Shown: positions 1-5,527, numbered from the stretch's first letter. The stretch: 5,527 nt of DNA from Collinsella sp. (GCA_022720335.1 JAIHVJ010000125.1:1-5527); one strand, 5' to 3'. The notes: generated from the letters alone by a model not told the origin. Translations and numbers: made by a program.

Positions 1-123
1 GAGCTCGCCAAGCGCGGCTCGCTCACGCTGAGCCAGGACGAGATCTTTGGAACCATCCGCATCAACCGCGTCGAGGGCGCCGAGGCCTATGTGCCCGGCG
101 AGGGCCCCGAGCTCACCGAATAG
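1..123 (+). CDS. scpA: ScpA, segregation and condensation protein A (3' end only)
   Basis: Only the last 40 codons are present, ending at TAG 121-123; the start lies left of the window. ScpA is the kleisin of the bacterial SMC condensin complex. It bridges the SMC heads and binds a ScpB dimer, helping to compact and separate newly replicated chromosomes. The visible residues, beginning ELAKRGSLTLSQDEIFGTIR, match the C-terminal winged-helix end of ScpA, which binds an SMC head: a helix with a hydrophobic/Lys-Arg face, a short beta segment and the QDE-(L/I)-F-G-x-I-x-I ending. A short Gly/Glu/Pro-rich tail follows. The identification rests on this short motif and on scpB following after an 11-nt gap, as in most bacteria. 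The N-terminal ScpB- and SMC-neck-binding region cannot be assessed. Confidence 0.9.
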   Translation, partial: ELAKRGSLTLSQDEIFGTIRINRVEGAEAYVPGEGPELTE

Positions 124-126
124 GAG
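122..126 (+). promoter_or_regulatory. Ribosome binding site of scpB, overlapping the scpA stop codon
   Basis: AGGAG begins inside the TAG stop codon of scpA and lies 8 nt before ATG 135. The overlap of stop codon and Shine-Dalgarno sequence suggests that ribosomes finishing scpA help start scpB, which would keep the two condensin subunits in step. It also fixes ATG 135 as the scpB start. Confidence 0.8.
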
Positions 127-134
127 CCGCAACC

Positions 135-863
135 ATGTCAACCCTTTCCACGCTAGAGGCAAACAGCCTCAAAGGTGCCCTCGAGGCGCTGCTGCTGGTG
201 TCGAGCGACCCGGTGAGTGCGCCCGCGCTGGCTGGTGCGCTGGATATCGCCCCCGGCGAGTGCGCGTCGCTGCTCGCCGAGCTCAAGGTTGAGTACGAGG
301 AGGCCAACCGCGGCTTTCAGCTGCGCGAGGTCGCCGGCGGCTGGCGCCTGTTTACGCACCCCGCCTACCACGACGTGGTCGAGGCCTACGTGTTGAGCTG
401 GGACACGCAAAAGCTGTCGCAGGCGGCACTCGAGACCCTGGCCGTCATCGCCTACCACCAGCCCGTCACGCGCGAGGTGGTCAAGGGCATCCGCGGCGTC
501 AATTCCGACGGCGTCATCGCGTCGCTCGTTGACAAGGGCCTGGTGCGTGAGCTCGGCCGTGACCCCCAGCGCGGTCAAGCCATCATCTACGGCACGACCA
601 ACGCCTTCTTGGAAAAATTCGGTCTGCGCTCCACCCGAGACCTGCCCGACCTGGAGCAGTTTGCCCCCGACGAGCAGTCGCGTCAGTTTATCCGCGAGCG
701 CCTGAGCGGCCGCAGTATTCAGTCCACGCTCGAGGAGCAAGCCGAGGACTTAGACGAAGAGCGCGAACTGCTCGATACCGATGTTGTAGATGTTGAGGCA
801 GTCGAGAACTTGGAGACCCTGGTCGTCGACGAGACCTCGGAGGATTTGCATGACGAGGACTAA
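135..863 (+). CDS. scpB: ScpB, segregation and condensation protein B
   Basis: ScpB forms dimers that bind ScpA and regulate the SMC condensin complex on the nucleoid. The 242-residue product has two winged-helix domains. The first spans about residues 11-85. The second, about 93-172, carries the family signature: KLSQAALETLAVIAY from residue 93, QPVTR, IRGVNSDG at 119-126, YGTT at 152-155 and FGL at 162-164, followed by a DLP segment. The usual PGRP before YGTT reads RGQA here, a small deviation. After residue 199 comes a 43-residue acidic tail with 21 Asp/Glu and only one basic residue, which makes the protein longer than the roughly 190-200 residues common in the family. ATG 135 is chosen because AGGAG lies 8 nt upstream and no earlier start fits. 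scpA lies 11 nt upstream and an rRNA pseudouridine synthase gene 22 nt downstream, a classic neighbourhood. Confidence 0.96.
   Translation: MSTLSTLEANSLKGALEALLLVSSDPVSAPALAGALDIAPGECASLLAELKVEYEEANRGFQLREVAGGWRLFTHPAYHDVVEAYVLSWDTQKLSQAALETLAVIAYHQPVTREVVKGIRGVNSDGVIASLVDKGLVRELGRDPQRGQAIIYGTTNAFLEKFGLRSTRDLPDLEQFAPDEQSRQFIRERLSGRSIQSTLEEQAEDLDEERELLDTDVVDVEAVENLETLVVDETSEDLHDED
839..843 (+). promoter_or_regulatory. Possible second ribosome binding site for rluB, inside scpB
   Basis: GGAGG lies 6 nt before ATG 850, which is in frame with rluB and inside the last codons of scpB. It is a better match to the 16S anti-Shine-Dalgarno than the site before ATG 886. Use of this start would add 12 residues (giving 320) and overlap scpB by 14 nt. 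The site also simply encodes Glu-Asp of the acidic ScpB tail, so it may be accidental. Confidence 0.4.
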
Positions 864-869
864 CGAAGT

Positions 870-876
870 AGGGGAG
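870..876 (+). promoter_or_regulatory. Ribosome binding site of rluB
   Basis: AGGGGAG, containing GGAG at 873-876, lies 9 nt before ATG 886 in the short gap after scpB. It supports ATG 886 as the main start of the pseudouridine synthase. Confidence 0.6.
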
Positions 877-885
877 ACGCGTGCC

Positions 886-1812
886 ATGGGCAACGCAGTA
901 CCCGCAACCGACGCCCAGCCCGTCTATCCGCACACCATGCGCCTGCAGCGCTTTTTGGCGCGCGCGGGCGTGGCGAGCCGCCGTGGCTCGGAGGACCTGA
1001 TGACCGCCGGCCGCGTGACCGTCAACGGCCAGGTCGCGACCGAACTGGGCACCAAGGTCGACGTCGACCGCGACCATATCGAGGTCGACGGCATGCCCGT
1101 CAAGCTCAACCAGGGCGCCGTATACTTGATGCTCTACAAGCCGACCGGCTACCTCACCACCATGAGCGATCCGCAGGAACGCCCTTGCGTGGCCGATCTG
1201 GTCCCGCGCGACCGCTTTCCGGGGCTCTTCCCGGTGGGTCGTCTGGACCGCGACACCACGGGCCTTTTGCTCTTTACCACCGACGGCGACCTGTCGCAGG
1301 ACCTGCTGCACCCCAGCAAGCATGTCTATAAGACCTACCAGGCACTCGTTGACGGGCGGCTGACCGAACGCGATCTAGACCCTCTCCGCCATGGCATCGA
1401 GCTCGACGACGGCCTATGCCAGCCGGCAATCTGCCGCGTCATCACCGCACGCGAGGCCGAGGCCGTGGCGCCACAGGGCGTCAAGCCCGGCACCACCGCC
1501 GTCGAAGTCATCATCCGAGAGGGCCGCAAGAACCAGGTCAAGCGCATGCTGAGCAAGATTCACCACCCGGTGATCCGCCTGCACCGCTGCAACTTTGCCG
1601 GCCTAGAGCTCAAGGACGTAGCCAAGGGTTCGTGGCGCGAGCTCACCGAGCGAGAAGTGCAGATCCTCAAGGCCGGCGGCATCCCGTCCAAGCAGGCCAG
1701 CTCCAAGCGCGGCGCCGCGCCGGCGACTAACACCGCGAGTCGCACGCGTCACCACGGCAGCCACGGCTCCGCGCCCAAGCGCAACACCTACCGTGAGCGC
1801 TACACGAGCTAG
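886..1812 (+). CDS. rluB: RsuA/RluB-family ribosomal RNA pseudouridine synthase
   Basis: The enzyme converts a specific uridine in ribosomal RNA to pseudouridine. Next to scpAB the usual member is RluB, which acts on 23S rRNA helix 89-90 (position 2605 in E. coli); the exact target here is inferred from context. The 308-residue protein has an S4 RNA-binding domain at about residues 18-80 (MRLQRFLARAGVASRR, then GRVTVNG and DHIEVDG). The catalytic domain follows: YKPTGYLTTMSDP, then VGRLDRDTTGLLLFTTDGDL with catalytic Asp121, the KTYQ segment, and EGRKNQVKRM near the end. A 44-residue basic, low-complexity tail (265-308; nine Lys/Arg, three His) follows. ATG 886 is chosen over in-frame ATG 850 because AGGGGAG precedes it and because codons between 850 and 885 (AGG, ACT, GTA, GGG) do not look like the coding sequence around them. 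ATG 937, right at the S4 domain, lacks a binding site. RsuA (16S) is the main alternative identity. Confidence 0.93.
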   Translation: MGNAVPATDAQPVYPHTMRLQRFLARAGVASRRGSEDLMTAGRVTVNGQVATELGTKVDVDRDHIEVDGMPVKLNQGAVYLMLYKPTGYLTTMSDPQERPCVADLVPRDRFPGLFPVGRLDRDTTGLLLFTTDGDLSQDLLHPSKHVYKTYQALVDGRLTERDLDPLRHGIELDDGLCQPAICRVITAREAEAVAPQGVKPGTTAVEVIIREGRKNQVKRMLSKIHHPVIRLHRCNFAGLELKDVAKGSWRELTEREVQILKAGGIPSKQASSKRGAAPATNTASRTRHHGSHGSAPKRNTYRERYTS

Positions 1813-1878
1813 GCAACCCGCCAAGCCGCAGCGCCCGCGTCCCATACCAACACGTCAACCACCGAAAGGAAGCATTGC
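1813..1878 (+). other. C-rich, G-poor leader between rluB and cmk
   Basis: This 66-nt gap is the only sizeable non-coding stretch in the window. Its first 52 nt (1813-1864) contain 26 C, 13 A, 10 G and 3 T. I see no stable hairpin, no T-run of an intrinsic terminator and no convincing -35/-10 pair. The composition resembles the unstructured C-rich RNA that Rho factor loads on, so it could be a Rho-sensitive leader, or merely a spacer. It ends in the cmk ribosome binding site GAAAGGAAG (1864-1872), whose AGGA core lies 8 nt before ATG 1879. Confidence 0.35.
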
Positions 1879-2565
1879 ATGATCGTCGCCATCGACGGCC
1901 CCGCCGGTTCCGGCAAGTCCACCATCGCCAAGGAAATTGCCCGCCAGCTGGGCTTTAACAAGCTCGACACGGGCGCCATGTATCGCGCCGTCACCTTCGC
2001 CGCGCTCGACCGCGGCATCGACCTGGATAACGAGGCGGCCATCGACGCCCTCGCCGAGCAGATCGAGATCCGCTTTACCAATGGCACCGGCGAGGACACG
2101 CGCCTGACCATCGACGGCCAGGACGCATCGGCTGCCATCCGCACCCCGCAGGTCGACGCCAACGTGTCCAAGGTCTCGGCCTACCCGGGCGTGCGCGCGG
2201 CCATGCTTATCCACCAGCGCCGCGCCGCCGAGGACCGCGATATCGTGGCCGAGGGTCGCGACATCGGCACCGTCGTGTTCCCCAACGCTCAGGTCAAGGT
2301 CTTCCTGACCGCCGACCCGCGTGAGCGCGCCCGTCGCCGCGTGCTGCAGCGCCACCAAAACGACGCCCAACCGCTCACCGAAGAGCAACTCGAGACCGAG
2401 GTTGACGAGACCCTCGATGCCCTCAAGCAGCGCGATAAGCTCGACAGCAGCCGCGAGGTCGCACCGCTCGTGCCCGCCGAGGACGCCGTGCACGTCGACT
2501 CTACCGCCCACACCATCGACGAGGTCGTCTCGATCATCGAGGACCTCATCAACCAAAGGAGGTAG
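1879..2565 (+). CDS. cmk: Cytidylate (CMP/dCMP) kinase
   Basis: The enzyme transfers a phosphate from ATP to CMP or dCMP, giving the diphosphates needed for RNA, DNA and CDP-activated lipid precursors in the cytoplasm. The 228-residue length is normal for bacterial Cmk. The P-loop GPAGSGKS is at residues 7-14. The nucleotide-binding LDTGAMYR is at 29-36. The conserved EGRDIGT is at 125-131, followed by VFP and the Arg-rich LID region (DPRERARRR). The late motif DSSREVAPL starts at 189 (Asp189, Arg192 match the conserved CMP-binding pair), and the family ending DAVHVDST follows. All key residues are present. ATG 1879 is preceded by GAAAGGAAG. The next gene, plsC, starts 3 nt after the stop and its ribosome binding site lies in the last cmk codons. 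cmk after rluB is a conserved actinobacterial arrangement. Confidence 0.97.
   Translation: MIVAIDGPAGSGKSTIAKEIARQLGFNKLDTGAMYRAVTFAALDRGIDLDNEAAIDALAEQIEIRFTNGTGEDTRLTIDGQDASAAIRTPQVDANVSKVSAYPGVRAAMLIHQRRAAEDRDIVAEGRDIGTVVFPNAQVKVFLTADPRERARRRVLQRHQNDAQPLTEEQLETEVDETLDALKQRDKLDSSREVAPLVPAEDAVHVDSTAHTIDEVVSIIEDLINQRR
2555..2562 (+). promoter_or_regulatory. Perfect Shine-Dalgarno of plsC inside the end of cmk
   Basis: AAAGGAGG, a full match to the 16S anti-Shine-Dalgarno, occupies the last cmk codons (encoding Gln-Arg-Arg) and ends 6 nt before ATG 2569. It is the strongest ribosome binding site in the window, fixes the plsC start and suggests efficient, coupled translation of plsC. Confidence 0.85.
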
Positions 2566-2568
2566 CCC

Positions 2569-3297
2569 ATGCGCCTGTTTAATCAGACGCCCGAGGATTA
2601 TTACAACGCTCCTTATGCAGAGTTCCCAGCGCTCATCCGCGGCACCGTTGTCGTAGTCATGGCCATCCTTTGGGCCTTCTCCAAGCTCATGTGGCGTTGG
2701 AAGGTCGAGGATGCCGATCTGCTATTTGAGCGCCAGGAAGGCCGCGGCAGCGTGGTCATCTGCAACCACACCTCGATGGCCGAGCTCTTGGCTGTGGAGA
2801 CCGCGCTGTTCTTTGGGGGCCGCCGCATTCGTCCCATCTTTAAATCCGAGTTCGCCAAGAGCAAGATTGTGCGCTGGGCCTTTAGCCGCGTAGGCGGCAT
2901 CCCCGTGGAGCGTGGTACTGCCGATATGAAGTGCCTGCGCGCCGCCCAGCATGCGCTGCAGCGCGGCGAGGACGTTCTGATCTTCCCCGAGGGCACGCGC
3001 ATTCGCTCGCGCGAGATCAAGCCCGAGGTCCACGGCGGCTTTGCGCTCATCGCTCAGATGGGCAAGGCGCCCGTTAACCCGCTCGCCATCTGCGGCTGGT
3101 CCGACATCACGCCCTCGGGCAAAAAGATCATGCGTCCCAAGAAGTGCTGGATCCGCGCCGGCAAGGCCGTCTCGCTTTCCGACGCACCGGCCGGGCTTAA
3201 GCGCACGGAGCGCCTGGAATGGTTTGAGTCCGAGGCCATGAACCGCGTCTACGCCATGCGAGACGATCTGTGCGACGAACATCCGGGCAGGTTCTAG
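2569..3297 (+). CDS. plsC: 1-acyl-sn-glycerol-3-phosphate acyltransferase family protein (PlsC-like)
   Basis: Members add a second fatty acid to 1-acyl-glycerol-3-phosphate, making phosphatidic acid, the precursor of membrane phospholipids, at the inner face of the cytoplasmic membrane. The 242-residue protein has a hydrophobic segment at about residues 25-40 (GTVVVVMAILWAF), a likely membrane anchor. Acyltransferase block I is NHTSMAE, with His67 and Glu72. Block II is KSEFAKSK leading to GGIPVERG (109-116, Arg115). Block III is FPEGTR, with Glu141-Arg144. Block IV is APVNPLAICG. The odd point is block I: the family rule is HX4D, but here the aspartate is glutamate (HX4E). All other blocks are intact, so an active enzyme is likely but a changed substrate or rate cannot be excluded. 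The start is fixed by AAAGGAGG 6 nt upstream. cmk ends 3 nt before and ispH begins 2 nt after it. plsC between cmk and ispH is typical of Clostridia and relatives. Confidence 0.92.
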   Translation: MRLFNQTPEDYYNAPYAEFPALIRGTVVVVMAILWAFSKLMWRWKVEDADLLFERQEGRGSVVICNHTSMAELLAVETALFFGGRRIRPIFKSEFAKSKIVRWAFSRVGGIPVERGTADMKCLRAAQHALQRGEDVLIFPEGTRIRSREIKPEVHGGFALIAQMGKAPVNPLAICGWSDITPSGKKIMRPKKCWIRAGKAVSLSDAPAGLKRTERLEWFESEAMNRVYAMRDDLCDEHPGRF

Positions 3298-3299
3298 CC

Positions 3300-4199
3300 A
3301 TGAGCGAGAACGTGACGAACACCTCCGCGACTGCGTCCGACCAGGAAATCGCGCCCACCATCGAGATCGCCGCCCACGCCGGCACCTGCTACGGCGTGCA
3401 GCGCGCGCTCGACATGGCGCTGGCCGCCGCGCCGCAGGCAGGGGAGTGCACTCAGGTCCATACTTTGGGTCCGCTTATCCATAACCCCATCGTGGTACGC
3501 GAGCTCGCTGAGGCAGGCGTTGACTTGGCCGAAAACCTGGATAATGCCGCAACCGGCACCGTGATCATCCGCGCCCATGGCGTGGTGCCACAGGTAATCG
3601 ATGCTGCCCGCAAGCGCGGCCTCAACGTGGTCGACGCCACGTGCCCCTACGTGAAGAAGGTCCATGTGGCCGCCGAGCGCCTGGTGCGCGAGGGCTACCG
3701 TGTGGTGGTCGTAGGCGAGCCGGGTCACCCCGAGGTCGAGGGCATTCTGGGCCACGCCGGTGATGACGCACAGGTCGTGAGTTGCGCTGCCGATGCGGAC
3801 GCCCTGCCGCTCAAAGGCAAGGTGGGTCTGGTTGTTCAGACCACTCAGACCGCGCAGAATCTCGCCGAAGTCGTGGCCGCTATCACCACGCGCGTGCAGG
3901 AGCTGCGTGTGATCAACACCATCTGCGCCGCCACGAGTGAGCGTCAACAGGCAGCAGCCACACTTGCCAACCGCTGCGACTGCATGGTCGTCGTGGGCGG
4001 CAAGAACTCGGGCAACACCCGTCGCCTGGCGCAGATTTGCGCAGACGCCTGCGAGCGCACGTATCACATCGAGGAAGCTTCTGAGCTCCAGGCCGCGTGG
4101 TTTACCGACGCTCACCACATCGGCATCACCGCCGGCGCTTCCACCCCGCAAGAACACATCGAACGCGCCGTTGCGCGCATCAAGGAGCTTTGCTGCTAA
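3300..4199 (+). CDS. ispH: 4-hydroxy-3-methylbut-2-enyl diphosphate reductase (IspH/LytB)
   Basis: IspH is the oxygen-sensitive iron-sulfur enzyme of the last step of the non-mevalonate (MEP) pathway. It reduces HMBPP to isopentenyl and dimethylallyl diphosphate, the building blocks of quinones and cell-wall lipid carriers. In this 299-residue protein the three cluster-binding cysteines are Cys30 (TCYGVQRA), Cys115 (DATCPYVKKVH) and Cys209 (NTICAATSERQ). Active-site residues equivalent to E. coli His41, His74, His124 and Glu126 are His61 (IHNP), His93 (RAHGV), His143 and Glu145 (GHPEVEG). The QTT motif is at 180-182 and Ser281 lies in TAGAS. The diphosphate loop reads KNSGNT (Ser237-Gly238-Asn239) where E. 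coli has KNSSNS. The first 20 residues are an unconserved extension. ATG 3300, 2 nt after plsC, is preferred over GTG 3270, which would overlap plsC by 28 nt. Only a weak AGG (3289-3291) precedes ATG 3300, so coupling to plsC translation is likely. Confidence 0.97.
   Translation: MSENVTNTSATASDQEIAPTIEIAAHAGTCYGVQRALDMALAAAPQAGECTQVHTLGPLIHNPIVVRELAEAGVDLAENLDNAATGTVIIRAHGVVPQVIDAARKRGLNVVDATCPYVKKVHVAAERLVREGYRVVVVGEPGHPEVEGILGHAGDDAQVVSCAADADALPLKGKVGLVVQTTQTAQNLAEVVAAITTRVQELRVINTICAATSERQQAAATLANRCDCMVVVGGKNSGNTRRLAQICADACERTYHIEEASELQAAWFTDAHHIGITAGASTPQEHIERAVARIKELCC
4182..4187 (+). promoter_or_regulatory. Probable ribosome binding site of the DUF512 gene
   Basis: AAGGAG inside the last ispH codons lies 14 nt before ATG 4202, longer than the ideal spacing. 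The in-frame TTG at 4190 would be only 2 nt away, too close. ATG 4202, 2 nt after the ispH stop, therefore remains the best start, probably relying on re-initiation after ispH. Confidence 0.5.
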
Positions 4200-4201
4200 T
4201 C

Positions 4202-5527
4202 ATGGACCAGACCGTAACCGCATACGCCGCCGAGGTGGCCGATTACGGGCGCAGCCGCGACCCCGAGCCGGGTGAAGGCGCGCTCGTTAAGAACGTGCGT
4301 CCCGAATCGCCCGCATGGGATGTGGGTATCGAGCCGGGCATGCGCGTGCTCACGGTCAACGGCGAGCAGCTGACCGATATGATCGTGTGGCTCTGGGAGG
4401 CTGATGACGATACCGTCGAGCTGGAGGTATTCGACCCGCGCGACGGCACCGTCACCCCCGTGGAGCTCGACCGTTTTCCCGGCGAGGACTGGGGCCTAGA
4501 GTTCGATGGCCCCATCTTTGACGGCATGCGTACCTGCGTTAACGCCTGCGTGTTCTGCTTTATGACCATGTTGCCCAAGGGCGGCCGCTCCACGCTCTAC
4601 ATTCGCGACGACGACTATCGTCTGAGCTTTTTGCAGGGCAACTTTGTCACGCTCACGAACCTCACTGACGAGGACGTGCAAAACGTCATCCAACGCAACA
4701 TGAGCCCCATGAACGTGTCTGTCCACGCCGTAAGCCCCGACGTCCGCCGCCGCATGATGGGCCGCAACGCCCAGCGCGGCATGGATGTACTCGAGGCCAT
4801 CATGGCCGCCGGTATCGAAATCCATGCGCAGATCGTTTTGTGCCCTGGCATGAACGACGGCGAGGAACTGCTGAAGACCCTGCGCTTTTGCGAGGAGCAC
4901 GAACAGATCACGAGCCTGGGCATTGTGCCGCTGGGCTTTACCAAGCATCAGAACCGCTTTACGTGGTCCTACAGCGACAAGCCCGAGCTGGCGCGCGAGA
5001 CCATCGCCATGATCCGGCCCTTCCAGGACCGCGCGTACGAGCGCTTTGGTCGCCACACCTTTCAGATGAGCGACGAGTTCTACCTGGACGCCGGCATCGA
5101 GCCTCCCGAGGCCGATTTCTACGACGGCTACCCACAGTACTACGACGGTATCGGTATGATCCGCTCGTATCTGGACGAGACCGATGACGTGCTGTCCGCC
5201 GATGCCGAACGCCTGCGCCGCGTTCGCGAGGCAATCGCCGCCCGTGGCCAGCGTCTGCTGTGCCTCTCGGGCGCCAGCGCACGCGATACCGTGGCCCGCT
5301 TCGTGGAGTCTCCACAGGGCCTTTCCGGCACCGTCACGGCCATCAAAAACCGCTACTTTGGCGGCAACGTGGACGTGACCGGCCTCATCGTCGCGAGCGA
5401 CATCCTGGAGCAGCTGCCGCAAGATCTGTCGGGGGTTATGCTCTTTGTGCCTAAGCTCATGTTCAACGCTGACGGCATGACGCTTGACGAGTATCATCGT
5501 GACGATTTACTCGCAAGCCTTACCAGT
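4202..5527 (+). CDS. PDZ and radical-SAM protein of the DUF512 family (3' end missing)
   Basis: The frame stays open to the window edge, giving 442 codons without a stop. Family members are about 430-460 residues, so only a short C-terminal piece should be missing. Residues about 25-80 form a PDZ-like domain (ALVKNVRPESPAWDVGIEPG, then VLTVNGEQL). A radical-SAM iron-sulfur motif CX3CX2C follows, with Cys112, Cys116 and Cys119. It leads into LPKGGRSTLYIRDDDYRLSF and GNFVTLTNLTDED, a signature of DUF512 proteins, and then NVSVHAVSP, IHAQIVLCPGMNDGEEL and GIVPLGFTKH. The DUF512 region proper covers roughly the last 170 residues (SDEFYLDAG, the CLSGASA segment and VTAIKNRYFGGNVDVTGLI). No signal peptide or membrane helix is visible, so it is probably cytoplasmic. 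The family, also found in cyanobacteria and Clostridia, has no reaction known to me. The cysteines imply a [4Fe-4S] cluster and S-adenosylmethionine chemistry; the PDZ domain implies binding of a peptide or protein partner. Its place after ispH, and often before der elsewhere, hints at housekeeping use. Confidence 0.93.
   Translation, partial: MDQTVTAYAAEVADYGRSRDPEPGEGALVKNVRPESPAWDVGIEPGMRVLTVNGEQLTDMIVWLWEADDDTVELEVFDPRDGTVTPVELDRFPGEDWGLEFDGPIFDGMRTCVNACVFCFMTMLPKGGRSTLYIRDDDYRLSFLQGNFVTLTNLTDEDVQNVIQRNMSPMNVSVHAVSPDVRRRMMGRNAQRGMDVLEAIMAAGIEIHAQIVLCPGMNDGEELLKTLRFCEEHEQITSLGIVPLGFTKHQNRFTWSYSDKPELARETIAMIRPFQDRAYERFGRHTFQMSDEFYLDAGIEPPEADFYDGYPQYYDGIGMIRSYLDETDDVLSADAERLRRVREAIAARGQRLLCLSGASARDTVARFVESPQGLSGTVTAIKNRYFGGNVDVTGLIVASDILEQLPQDLSGVMLFVPKLMFNADGMTLDEYHRDDLLASLTS

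Noticed and set aside
47..292. 81-codon + strand frame across the scpA/scpB junction
   Set aside because: It overlaps both genes in another frame and encodes an Arg/Ala/Pro-rich sequence typical of out-of-frame reading of GC-rich DNA.
790..849. Extension of rluB upstream to position 790
   Set aside because: The extra residues are rich in Arg, Trp and Ser, lie wholly in the scpB tail in another frame, and match nothing in the family.
1056..1069. Perfect 14-bp palindrome GGTCGACGTCGACC inside rluB
   Set aside because: It encodes the ordinary S4-domain residues Val-Asp-Val-Asp with the preferred GTC/GAC codons, so it is most likely a by-product of codon choice rather than an operator.
1855..2556. 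Open frame of 233 codons on the - strand opposite cmk
   Set aside because: It mirrors cmk almost exactly and has the Val/Asp/Gly-rich composition expected of the complement. The cmk motifs settle the strand.
3270..3299. GTG 3270 as an earlier ispH start
   Set aside because: It would overlap plsC by 28 nt and add ten residues with no family similarity. ATG 3300, 2 nt after the plsC stop, fits the spacing of the neighbouring genes.
3294..4157. Long open frame of 287 codons on the - strand opposite ispH
   Set aside because: Its protein has no recognisable motif and the + strand frame carries every IspH catalytic residue. Strong G/C preference at third positions removes stops from the opposite strand.
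4496..5497. Open frame of 333 codons on the - strand opposite the DUF512 gene
   Set aside because: Again a shadow of a GC-rich coding sequence: low-complexity Ala/Val/His/Gly composition and no motif, while the + strand shows a clear radical-SAM protein.

Overview
This is a GC-rich window of ordinary chromosome. Every gene is on the + strand, tightly packed, and strongly prefers G or C at third codon positions. There are seven protein genes: the 3' end of scpA, then complete scpB, an rsuA/rluB-type pseudouridine synthase, cmk, plsC and ispH, and finally a PDZ/radical-SAM DUF512 gene that runs off the right edge. I see no RNA gene, insertion sequence, CRISPR array or phage gene, and no gene-free stretch longer than 66 nt.

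The order scpA-scpB-rluB-cmk is the backbone familiar from Actinobacteria, where der normally follows. Here a plsC-ispH-DUF512 block follows cmk, an arrangement more like Clostridia. Together with the codon use this points to a high-GC anaerobic actinobacterium of the class Coriobacteriia (Collinsella-like). The placement is inferred from gene order and composition, not from a database comparison.

Layout: positions 1-863 hold the condensin partners ScpA and ScpB (chromosome segregation). Positions 886-1812 hold the rRNA pseudouridine synthase. A 66-nt C-rich, G-poor gap, the only sizeable gap, separates this from 1879-4199, which encodes CMP kinase (nucleotide precursors), a 1-acyl-glycerol-3-phosphate acyltransferase (phospholipid synthesis) and IspH (last step of the non-mevalonate isoprenoid pathway). 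From 4202 onward is the DUF512 radical-SAM protein of unknown function. The last four genes are separated by only 2-3 nt, so they are very probably co-transcribed and translationally coupled. The genes share housekeeping and growth roles rather than one pathway.

No clearly new multi-gene system is visible. The best leads are the uncharacterised PDZ/radical-SAM protein, the replacement of the catalytic HX4D aspartate by glutamate in PlsC, a second well-placed ribosome binding site for rluB inside the end of scpB, and oppositely charged C-terminal tails on ScpB and RluB.
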